DNA of 64,000 bases from NCBI GenBank assembly GCA_965220415.1, contig OZ244829.1, forward strand, positions 5,828,001-5,892,000. The letters run 5' to 3'. Of the stretch, positions 53,653 through 61,301 are shown in pieces. Origin of the DNA: JAJDTR01 sp965220415. Its GTDB lineage: Bacteria > Poribacteria > WGA-4E > JAJDTR01. Within the stretch, counting starts at the first letter, position 1, and each line of letters begins with the position of its first letter. Below the pieces are notes generated by a model that was not told the origin of the DNA, searched no databases, and saw only the letters and a program-made list of their open reading frames with translations. Position numbers and translations under genes: made by a program.

Positions 53653-54492
53653 ATGTATAACTCAGTGAAGGTGGCAACCATCTCACTCAAACCTGCTAAA
53701 TGGGATAAAGCTGCAAACGCCGACAAAATGGAAGCGTTCTTCGTTAAGGCGGCTGAAGCCAATCCACAAGTCATTCTCACCACTGAAGGTGTACTGGAAG
53801 GCTACGTGGTCATGGATGTTATCTACCATCCGGAGAAAGCAGAGGCAATGCTTGAAATTGCTGAACCGCTAGACGGTCCTTATGTCCGTCGTTTTCAGCA
53901 TCTTGCCAAGAATCTGAAGACGTGTCTCTGCTTCGGTTTTGCCGAACGCATTGGCAACGATGTTTATAACTGCGGCGTGTTTATTGACGGCGAAGGCGAA
54001 ATCTGCGGAAAGTACCATAAAACACAACTGGCTGAGGGCGCCCATCAATCGTGGAATTTCAACCGCATTGGAAGTACGCTTCGCGCATTTGATACACCTG
54101 TCGGCCGTGCCGGTATCGTCATCTGTAATGATCGGTGGAACCCACTGATCACACGCACGCTTGTACTCGACGGTGCCTCCCTAATTCTGATCCCTTCCTA
54201 CGGTTCTAAGCGAAAAGCGCAGAACGAAACCGTCTTGGCACGAGCGCGGGAGAACGGTGTGCCAATCGTCGAAGCAAATGTAGGGATGAATCTCATTGTC
54301 AGCAAAGGAGAGGTTGTCGCCTACAAATGGGGAAATGATCAGATTACCACTGCAGTCATCGACATACCAATCCCTCCATCGCGTGAAATGGCGCGGTCTT
54401 CCGAACAGGAGTATCTTGATTGTCAGGGGCCTGAAATGGAGAAGCGCTATGAAAAAACACGTGAACAAGTTCGCAAAGGGGAAAATGAATAG
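53653..54492 (+). CDS. Carbon-nitrogen hydrolase (nitrilase family)
   Basis: 279 residues, with GAGGAAA before ATG. The catalytic triad Glu-Lys-Cys appears as E44 in LTTEGVLEGYV, Lys in GKYHKTQLAEG, and Cys in IVICNDRWNPL. The fold is otherwise the typical four-layer amidase (AGIVICNDRWNP, ILIPSYGS, RARENGVPIVEANVG). It hydrolyses a nitrile, amide or carbamoyl group in the cytoplasm. The RraA-like gene follows 94 bases downstream, so the two may be co-transcribed. Confidence 0.9.
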   Translation: MYNSVKVATISLKPAKWDKAANADKMEAFFVKAAEANPQVILTTEGVLEGYVVMDVIYHPEKAEAMLEIAEPLDGPYVRRFQHLAKNLKTCLCFGFAERIGNDVYNCGVFIDGEGEICGKYHKTQLAEGAHQSWNFNRIGSTLRAFDTPVGRAGIVICNDRWNPLITRTLVLDGASLILIPSYGSKRKAQNETVLARARENGVPIVEANVGMNLIVSKGEVVAYKWGNDQITTAVIDIPIPPSREMARSSEQEYLDCQGPEMEKRYEKTREQVRKGENE

Positions 54493-54586
54493 CCTTAGAG
54501 ATACGGTGAATACCGAGGCTTAGTAACTGCGTCCCGTGACAACCAAGGCCTCGTTGAATCCTCATTCGGAAAGGTGGAACTAGTTT

Positions 54587-55345
54587 ATGTCAACTTCAAA
54601 CACGGAAATCCGGCGATGCAACATCACGGATCTCGAGCGGATTGAGCGTTTCCGCCGAGCGGGATACGGGGGCAGTGTGTCCGATGCTCTAGAGAGTCTA
54701 GGTGTGTGCGATACTGTTTTCTCAGCGCGTTTCAAACCGCTTCGTCAAGGCATGCAGCTTGTTGGCCGAGCATTGCCGATCAAACTTCACTCGCTCGCCG
54801 AAGAGGAGAAGTCTGCTCAAGAACAGGAAGCACAGGAAGCCAAATGGGAGGCGGAGGGTGGGCATCCCCAGAAACGCATGATGAGGAAAGTTGACGAGCT
54901 GGAAAACGGTACCATCCTCTGCTTTGACTGCGGCGGTGATATGCAGCCAGCCCATTTCGGCGAAATGAGTTGTCACCTCGCCTATTCCCATGGCTGCCGG
55001 GGTATGCTGTTAGCAGGGAATTGCCGTGATACCCAGTACGTGCTCAAGATGCCCGACTTTCCGATGTTCACCTTCGGAACTCGACCTAACGCCTTCGGTG
55101 GTTGGATCGTAACCGATGTCAACGTCCCCGTCTACTTGCCGGGCCATCTTACACATTACGTCCGAGTAATGCCCGGCGACTTCATCTTCGGCGACAACGA
55201 TGGTGTGCAGCTAATCCCGAAGAATCTCGTGGATGAAGTCCTGTTACGGGTTGAGGCGACCTTCGAGAAAGAGAACGAAGAACGCGAAAAAATAGCCGCC
55301 GGTATGCCGATTGACGAGGTTTACGATGAATATGGCGTACTGTAG
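54587..55345 (+). CDS. RraA-like / 4-hydroxy-4-methyl-2-oxoglutarate aldolase family protein
   Basis: 252 residues. Family blocks are GGSVSDALESLGV at the N-terminus, LVGRALPIKL, AHFGEMSCHLAYSHGCRGMLLAGNCRDTQYV (with the catalytic-type Arg-Asp pair) and PGDFIFGDNDGVQLIPKNL near the end. The insert KSAQEQEAQEAKWEAEGGHPQ (about residues 70-90) is extra relative to short RraA proteins. The family includes 2-oxo-acid aldolases of aromatic catabolism and RraA, which inhibits RNase E. The catabolic context and RD pair favour an aldolase or decarboxylase. It is followed by a terminator at 55366. Confidence 0.85.
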   Translation: MSTSNTEIRRCNITDLERIERFRRAGYGGSVSDALESLGVCDTVFSARFKPLRQGMQLVGRALPIKLHSLAEEEKSAQEQEAQEAKWEAEGGHPQKRMMRKVDELENGTILCFDCGGDMQPAHFGEMSCHLAYSHGCRGMLLAGNCRDTQYVLKMPDFPMFTFGTRPNAFGGWIVTDVNVPVYLPGHLTHYVRVMPGDFIFGDNDGVQLIPKNLVDEVLLRVEATFEKENEEREKIAAGMPIDEVYDEYGVL

Positions 55346-55365
55346 AGTTAGCTCATAAAGTTCGT

Positions 55366-55395
55366 CACGGGCATTCGCGTTGTCGCCGTGTTTTT
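55366..55395 (+). terminator. Rho-independent terminator after the RraA-like gene
   Basis: CACGG pairs with CCGTG around a 15-base interior with partial pairing, followed by TTTTT. It lies between two convergent genes. Confidence 0.55.
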
Positions 55396-55396
55396 A

Positions 55397-55786
55397 TCAA
55401 CTATCTGTCGAATCTTGCAGACTTCGACGAAATAGTTGCAAGAGCACCTGATTTGGCCCCCTCAAAAATGACAAACGGATTCCGGTGTCTCCCGCATCGA
55501 ACGGTTCTTCTTCAAGTTCTACTCCCTTGTCCTTCAATTCTTGGGCGCTGTCGTCCACACTGTCAACCTTGAAAGAAATGTGGTGGAAACCTAAATCCGC
55601 TTGGGTGGATTTCTGAGGCATTAGTTCCAAAATAATCTCTCCCGCCTTCAGAAAAACATAGTCGTCATCGTCTTCGTTGGGGAAGCGTTCCATGACTTCA
55701 AGCCCCAACGTTTGGGTATAAAAGTTGACGGCAGCCTCGACATCGTCAGTCACCAAAGCTATTTTGTGAATGTTGTTGATTGCCAT
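55397..55786 (-). CDS. VOC (glyoxalase/dioxygenase fold) protein, methylmalonyl-CoA-epimerase-like
   Basis: 129 residues, with AGGAGG before ATG 55786 in the leader AACCAAATAGGAGG. Two beta-alpha-beta-beta-beta modules are seen: IHKIALVTDDVEAAVNFYTQTLG ... IILELMP, and GFHHISFKVDSVDD ... VLLQLF. Metal ligands would be the early His of HKIAL, Glu of LELMP and His of FHHISF; the last Glu position of the epimerase is Gln here (LLQLF). Most members act on small metabolites with a divalent metal. The single altered ligand makes epimerase activity uncertain. Confidence 0.85.
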   Translation of the reverse strand: MAINNIHKIALVTDDVEAAVNFYTQTLGLEVMERFPNEDDDDYVFLKAGEIILELMPQKSTQADLGFHHISFKVDSVDDSAQELKDKGVELEEEPFDAGDTGIRLSFLRGPNQVLLQLFRRSLQDSTDS

Positions 55787-55837
55787 ACGGCCTCCTATTT
55801 GGTTGTTACCAAGGTTAAGAATATCAATTAAAAGTGG

Positions 55838-56008
55838 AGTAACTGTTTAGTCCATCGGTCGGGATTCGCCAATCCAGACCGAGCGGGCAGGGAATGCGCC
55901 GAGTAGGGAAGTACAATGCTAATTTCGACGAATCGAGGCTTACTTGCCCAGACCGGACGTGCGACGAATTGTAATACTACGCACCAAATGATGCACTAAA
56001 CAGTTACC
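55838..56008. mobile_element. MITE with 18-bp inverted repeats and 6-bp target duplication
   Basis: The ends read inward GTAACTGTTTAGT(C/G)CATC, one mismatch in 18, and AAGTGG flanks both sides (55832-55837 and 56009-56014). The interior has its own stem-loop (CGGTC...GACCG) but no reading frame. No other feature occurs in the 55787-56122 gap. Confidence 0.8.
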
Positions 56009-56122
56009 AAGTGGAAATAGATTCTTGATTTTGGCTCAGGTCACTAATAGTGATACTAAAGACAGGACAGCGTGGTCGTCCCTTCTATTAAAATCGGTTG
56101 CAACTTCACGTCAGCACCTGGT

Positions 56123-58024
56123 TCAGAAGGATGTTCCGAGATTTACGTGAATCTTGCCTTGAAGTGCGGAGCTACCCTCCGCCAGTCCGTAGTCTATGCG
56201 CAATAAACCGCCTCGCGATTCCAATCGCATGCCGAGACCGTAACCAACGCGAAGCGGGTCAAAGACAGACGGCTGATTTGCCTGCGTCACGGATCCCATA
56301 TCGACGAATACGAAGATTCGGGAGGCGCGTCCGACAATTAATCTGTATTCAAAGTTTGCGTACACACGACGTGGCCCCGAGAACCAATCTTCGTCGTAAC
56401 CGCGCAGTGTGTTCGCACCACCTAGGTAAAAAAGCTCCGTCGGAGGGATGTTGGCTCCCCACGTCGTAGCGGCATGCAAACCAATGGCAATGACCTGCTT
56501 TCGCCACGTTGGAAGGTACTGTTGAAAATCCACCCACAACTTTTGGAGCCTAAAGTCTCCGCGCGAGAACTCAAAAGCCACCGAATCCCGGCGCCCCCGT
56601 GTAGGATTCAGAAAGTAGTTCCTACTGTCGCGCATGAGACTAAAGGTGACGCCGTACTTGGCGCCGTTTTGGGCCTCAATGTCGAGAGAGTCGTTCCGCG
56701 GGAACTGGGAAAATGAACGATTGGTGCTGGGAAGCAAGTCAACCGGACCTGTGGGCACGAGTAGCGAGGGCGTCACTGCCGCATAGTCAATTCGCTTATA
56801 GGAGATTGCAAACGCACCTTCGAAAGCCTCGCGAATCTGTGTGCTAATTGTCAGACTGCCGGATTGTTCCTCGGATTCCGCGTCGGTGAACTGATTCCGT
56901 TGCTTTAGTTGAGCGTATTCCACACCTATGCTCGCGGGTTTTCCAAACACCCAAGGCTCCCGATAGCCAAATCGCAGCGTATTGAGTAGACCCGATTTCC
57001 AAAAGAAGTTTACCCTGCGTCCGGTACCGAGAAGGTTGTTTTCGCCGGCCTCAATAGTCCCGGTTAGCCTAGGGGCATCGTCAACCTCTGATGAGGGCGG
57101 AGCGTAGCCGATAATACCACTAAATCGACCGGTGCGTGCTTCCGTCATTTGCGCGTGAAAGGTTATTGTGTCTTGTGTTTGTCCCTCTTCAAGCACCGAA
57201 GGGTTTACTTCGTAAAAATATCCAAGATTCGTCAGGCGTCGAAGACTTTGGTCAATCTTACGCTGATCAAAAATATCACCGACTTGAATTGGTAACTCGC
57301 GCAAAACAACGCTTGACTTTGTTTTCTTTAGACCTGTTAACTTGATTTCACCAATCCGAACTTTGTGCCCTTCGCGTACGTCTAAGTGAAAATCAACTTT
57401 GCTGTGTTCAGTATAGAGTTGAAAATCGGATAACTCGATTTGTGCCTTCGGGTGTCCGTGTTTGCTATACAGTGCGAGAATTTGGTCGATTCCACTTTCC
57501 AAGGCAACGTGACTAAAAGGTGTTTCCTGCTGTAGACTTAACTCGCGTTGCAGATCTGAGGTGGAGAATAGCCTATTCCCACTCATAGTAATCTGTCCGG
57601 TTCGAATTTGATCGCCCTCGTCTATTTCTATTCGGACATGTACCTGATCAGCGGACACTGGTACAACTTCAGGATTGATTGATGCGAACACAAATCCAGC
57701 TTTTCTGTATTCGTCCATGATTCTCTTCAATCCCGTCATAACTTTTTCACGATGATAGGGTTTTCCAGCGCGTACGCCGAATATCCTTGACAACGCCTTG
57801 CGATCGAGGTTCGTATTCCCTTGGAAAGAAATTTGCCGAATCAGATATGTATTCTGATTATCGGGAAGAACAGGCTTGGTCGCATCACATTGCGCGGCAT
57901 CCTGCATGAAAATTAGCAGCAAACCAAGTAGGCAACTCGTGAGAAATTGCACGCGACACCCGTATAAAACGCCCGATTGTAAAGGTTTCGCATGATGCGT
58001 TGATTTCTTGGTGCGGCGACGCAT
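56123..58024 (-). CDS. Omp85/BamA-TamA family outer-membrane protein with POTRA domains
   Basis: 633 residues from ATG 58024 (AAGGAGA ten bases upstream). A signal peptide with a positively charged start ends near residue 45. POTRA-like domains follow, beginning YLIRQISFQGNTNLDRKALS, then IRTGQITMSGNRLFSTSDLQ and VRIGEIKLTGLKKTKSSVV, about 75-80 residues each. The C-terminal barrel runs from about residue 300 (RFSGIIGYAPPSSEVD) with the family's GGANTLRGYDEDWFSG motif (the R/VRGF-type block) and ends in Phe (VNLGTSF). It would insert or move proteins across the outer membrane. It could serve the many exported proteins encoded nearby. Confidence 0.92.
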   Translation of the reverse strand: MRRRTKKSTHHAKPLQSGVLYGCRVQFLTSCLLGLLLIFMQDAAQCDATKPVLPDNQNTYLIRQISFQGNTNLDRKALSRIFGVRAGKPYHREKVMTGLKRIMDEYRKAGFVFASINPEVVPVSADQVHVRIEIDEGDQIRTGQITMSGNRLFSTSDLQRELSLQQETPFSHVALESGIDQILALYSKHGHPKAQIELSDFQLYTEHSKVDFHLDVREGHKVRIGEIKLTGLKKTKSSVVLRELPIQVGDIFDQRKIDQSLRRLTNLGYFYEVNPSVLEEGQTQDTITFHAQMTEARTGRFSGIIGYAPPSSEVDDAPRLTGTIEAGENNLLGTGRRVNFFWKSGLLNTLRFGYREPWVFGKPASIGVEYAQLKQRNQFTDAESEEQSGSLTISTQIREAFEGAFAISYKRIDYAAVTPSLLVPTGPVDLLPSTNRSFSQFPRNDSLDIEAQNGAKYGVTFSLMRDSRNYFLNPTRGRRDSVAFEFSRGDFRLQKLWVDFQQYLPTWRKQVIAIGLHAATTWGANIPPTELFYLGGANTLRGYDEDWFSGPRRVYANFEYRLIVGRASRIFVFVDMGSVTQANQPSVFDPLRVGYGLGMRLESRGGLLRIDYGLAEGSSALQGKIHVNLGTSF

Positions 58025-58062
58025 CTTCACTTGTCTCCTTGCATGGTACAATTGATGCTAGA

Positions 58063-58091
58063 ATTCTAACACATTGACCAAACTCCAACAA
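58063..58091 (-). promoter_or_regulatory. Likely promoter for the Omp85 gene
   Basis: On the minus strand TTGTTG (58086-58091) and TAGAAT (58063-58068) are 17 bases apart. The rest of the 58025-58330 gap shows only a GTTACC/GGTAAC inverted pair and nothing further. Confidence 0.45.
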
Positions 58092-58330
58092 GAAATTTGT
58101 CTTGAGAAAAAACATCAATTGTGATACCATGTAAGTATAGTCGTGTACAGCAGCAGGAATCTTAGTCGGAAGTTGTGTATTTTGATGTTAATTTTCTGCG
58201 TACGTTTACGCGGAGTTGTGCTAAAAAAATTTGGAAGTTACCTCTAATTCTCGGTAACAATGTCGTTTACTGTTATATAAGTCCTACGTTTTGATGTGTT
58301 TGGAAACAGCCGCTAGCAGCACACACGAAT

Positions 58331-58888
58331 ATGAATTCCGCGAATAATCGATGTATTGACCCACTGATCAAGAGTGACCAGCGAAGTAATGACGCGTTTC
58401 AGCAGCTTGTAAAACGTTATCAGCAGCATGTGGTCCGAAATATTCGCGTCTTCACGAAAAATAAGCACGACATTGAGGATTTGGCTCAGGAAACATGGAT
58501 TAAAGTCTATCAAGCAATCGGGAAGTTAAAACCGCCGTACCACCTTGAAGGTTGGATCGCCAAGATTGCGCGAAATACAGCAAAGGACTGGCTGAAGTGT
58601 CAACGGCGTAAAATCTCGCGACTCACCGACGAATTGAAGTCGCGGCATTCTGAAGAATCAGCTACATTGACGACTCTTCAAAACGGGCTTATTGAGAAAG
58701 TTCGAGGCGCTATAGATGCGCTTTCGCCGATGTACCGCCAAGTGGTCCACGAATTCTACATGCATGGGTATTCCGCGTCCGAGATTGGTCAGCGGCTGCA
58801 TATTCCGGTAAGCACTGTATACAGCCGCCTAAAAGAGGCAAAGAAACAGCTCGGCAAACAGTTCGAAGCCGGTGTGACTAGAGTATAA
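58331..58888 (+). CDS. ECF-type RNA polymerase sigma factor
   Basis: 185 residues. Region 2 lies at about residues 20-90 (HDIEDLAQETWIKVYQAIGKL, LEGWIAKIARNTAKDWLK). Region 4 lies at about 120-175 (ALSPMYRQVVHEFYMHGYS, QRLHIPVSTVYSRLKEAKKQL) with a normal helix-turn-helix. It lies 90 bases before the first radical SAM gene and in the same direction, so the two may be one unit. No anti-sigma gene is adjacent. It differs clearly from the factors at 20876 and 30776. Confidence 0.9.
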   Translation: MNSANNRCIDPLIKSDQRSNDAFQQLVKRYQQHVVRNIRVFTKNKHDIEDLAQETWIKVYQAIGKLKPPYHLEGWIAKIARNTAKDWLKCQRRKISRLTDELKSRHSEESATLTTLQNGLIEKVRGAIDALSPMYRQVVHEFYMHGYSASEIGQRLHIPVSTVYSRLKEAKKQLGKQFEAGVTRV

Positions 58889-58978
58889 GTTGGCATTTTA
58901 TTAACAAGGATTGATTGAGATTTATTGCGTCTATTGAACAGTAACTGAATTGGTAGTTTGACCTAATTGGAGAAAAAT

Positions 58979-60952
58979 ATGCGAAACGCCCTATTTGTTT
59001 ATCCGGAATTTCCCCCTTCGTATTGGGGATACAAGTTTGCCCTCGACTTCGTGGGAAAAAAGTCTTCCATGCCGCCGCTCGGTCTGCTTACAATCGCGGG
59101 CATGTTCCCGAAGAATTACGAGCTCAAAGTTGTCGATATGAATGTGAATCCGTTAACGGACGCCGATCTGGAGTGGGCAGATGCGGTTTTTACGTCCACC
59201 ATGATTGTACAGAAGGATTCATTCTACGAAGTCGTTAGGCGATGCAACGCATCGAATATTCCCATCGTGGCTGGCGGTCCGCATCCTACCTCCTATCACG
59301 ACAATATTAGAGAAGAAGCTGATGGGACGGTTAATCACTTTCTCTTCGGAGAGGTCGAGGATCTTTTCGAGGATTTTCTAACGGACTTTGAGAGCGGTGC
59401 AGCCAAGGAGGTCTATCGGGAAACAAAAAAACCTGATGTCACAAAGACGCCTCCGCCACGATACGACCTGATTGATTTGAAGGCTTACGGTTCAATGGCG
59501 CTGCAATTCTCGCGAGGGTGTCCGTTTGACTGTGAGTTCTGCGACATTACAAAGCTGTTCGGGCGCGTTCCGCGGACAAAGACGAATGAGCAGATGTTGA
59601 CCGAGTTTGAGATGTTATACCGTCTCGGTTGGAGCGGCTCGCTCTTTGTCGTTGACGACAATTTCATCGGTAACAAGCGCGACGCAATGCGGTTACTACC
59701 GGAAGTTGCCAAATGGCAAGAAGAAAGGCAGTTCCCATTCTCGTTGTACACCGAAGCGAGCGTCAACCTCGTCGAGATTCCTGACATGTTGGACGCCATG
59801 AGCGACGCCGGATTCAACATGGTGTTCTTGGGAATTGAAAGCCCCAATGACGAGGCGCTTGAGAAAACGGTTAAGAAGCAGAACACTAGTAAGGAGGAAA
59901 ATGCCGAGAATTATCTGCTCCACGCCATACGAAAAATTCAGGAACGCGGTATGGAGGTTACGGGAGGATTCATCATTGGATTGGATGGAGACAAGGAATT
60001 TGATTCGCACATCCGATTTATTCAAGAAGCAGGCATCCCCATGGCGATGGCAGGTCTATTGACTGCGTTGAAAGGGACAAATCTGTATCAGCGACTTGGG
60101 AAGGAAGGTCGATTGCTTAATGAATCCACAGGAAACAACACGGATGTCATGCTGAATTTCGAACCTGAGTTATCGCGGGAACACCTCATTGCAGAGTATA
60201 GACGTGTCGTGTCTACGCTTTATGACCCGACCTTGAGCAATTACTTTGAAAGATGTCTCACGATGCTGAAGCATCTGAAACCTACCGATCACACGGTGAG
60301 GAAAATCGGTATAACTGAGGTGATGGCTCTCGTGAAGTCAGTCAAGCGACAACTGTTTTCTCGACAGGGGCCCGCGTATGCTCGATTTTTGGCGAAAGTC
60401 GCAAAAAACCACTTCTCTCTTATTCCTGAGGCATTCCGGCTGGCTATCATGGGTTATCATTTTGAGAAGATTACGAGACAGACCATTGCTGTGGATGACT
60501 TCAACCAGTATCTGGAGTTTGAGTTTAGTGGCTTTAAAGTGGCCGTGGCCCAAGTGACACAATCACGGAGTGATCGTATGGAGGAAATCGGCGTGCACGC
60601 TCAAGAGCTTTTTGAGCGGGCCCGCGCTGCCTACGAAGACATTCACAAGGATTTCAGGTATAGCGTGCAAGCCAAGCTTGATGCTTTCCAGATTGCGGTC
60701 TTCAAAGAGTACCTGAAAGTTGAACTTGATGTGTTTAAGGCGACATTATCCCGATTCGCCAAAGTTCAAAGTCACCGTGTTGGTGAAATCAAGGGTTATG
60801 TGCATAAACTATGGGAACGTGTGCACGTACAATACGAACACCTGCATGCAGATCTCAGATATAATGTGAACGACTCCTTGGAAACATTTCGCGATGCCGT
60901 GAAATCGAATCTCGCTCTCGTAACAGTTCCGCAAGTGAAAGGTCTCGACTAG
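58979..60952 (+). CDS. B12-binding radical SAM protein with duplicated helical extension (1)
   Basis: 657 residues from ATG 58979, with TTGGAG six bases upstream; a TTG at 58967 overlaps that site. The N-terminal Rossmann-like part (residues 1-150, VVDMNVNPLTDADLEWADAV) is B12-binding-like but lacks the DxHxxG motif. The radical SAM cluster ligands are C181, C185 and C188 (CPFDCEFCD). Residues 280-500 resemble the DUF4070 region of HpnP/BchQ-type methyltransferases. The last 145 residues are extra: two helical units of about 65 residues (FKVAVAQV...IHKDFRY, then FKATLSRF...LHADLRY), ending KGLD. It is probably a methyltransferase with a substrate unknown. The paralogue at 61302 follows. Confidence 0.88.
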   Translation: MRNALFVYPEFPPSYWGYKFALDFVGKKSSMPPLGLLTIAGMFPKNYELKVVDMNVNPLTDADLEWADAVFTSTMIVQKDSFYEVVRRCNASNIPIVAGGPHPTSYHDNIREEADGTVNHFLFGEVEDLFEDFLTDFESGAAKEVYRETKKPDVTKTPPPRYDLIDLKAYGSMALQFSRGCPFDCEFCDITKLFGRVPRTKTNEQMLTEFEMLYRLGWSGSLFVVDDNFIGNKRDAMRLLPEVAKWQEERQFPFSLYTEASVNLVEIPDMLDAMSDAGFNMVFLGIESPNDEALEKTVKKQNTSKEENAENYLLHAIRKIQERGMEVTGGFIIGLDGDKEFDSHIRFIQEAGIPMAMAGLLTALKGTNLYQRLGKEGRLLNESTGNNTDVMLNFEPELSREHLIAEYRRVVSTLYDPTLSNYFERCLTMLKHLKPTDHTVRKIGITEVMALVKSVKRQLFSRQGPAYARFLAKVAKNHFSLIPEAFRLAIMGYHFEKITRQTIAVDDFNQYLEFEFSGFKVAVAQVTQSRSDRMEEIGVHAQELFERARAAYEDIHKDFRYSVQAKLDAFQIAVFKEYLKVELDVFKATLSRFAKVQSHRVGEIKGYVHKLWERVHVQYEHLHADLRYNVNDSLETFRDAVKSNLALVTVPQVKGLD

Positions 60953-61023
60953 AGTAATAAATAACCCAAGTTGCCACCTTTGTAGCACGCGGATCTCTAT
61001 CGCACTCCTTATCCAGTCGCTTG

Positions 61024-61158
61024 ATCTGTTAGATTGTGCCTTTGGTGCGTAACTGGTGCGCAAACTGACAGTTTGCGCTACGAAATCTCCGCGATTAATG
61101 GGCCATTTTCAATAAAAAACGATGGTCCATGTCCAAAATCTTGTAAGTGGCAACTTGC
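61024..61158. repeat. Interspersed repeat, uninterrupted copy
   Basis: Matches the outer parts of 41474-41714 and keeps the GCAAACTGACAGTTTGC palindrome intact. One GATAG...GATCC module unit precedes it in reverse orientation (60992-61028). No gene was seen in the 60953-61301 gap. Confidence 0.7.
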
Positions 61159-61301
61159 GTTAAATAATAGCAAGAACAGTTCTCGTTCCCGGCATTACGC
61201 AAAAGGTTCACGGAGAGAATCGATTGCCGAAATGGCGTCGAGACTTGCCATCGTAACAAATCCCGATAATTCCCCAGCCCTCAGATTGGACCTGTACCTA
61301 C

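Noticed and set aside
60953..61301. Possible cobalamin riboswitch before the second radical SAM gene
   Set aside because: No B12-box-like core was recognised; the gap is filled by a repeat that also occurs at 41474.
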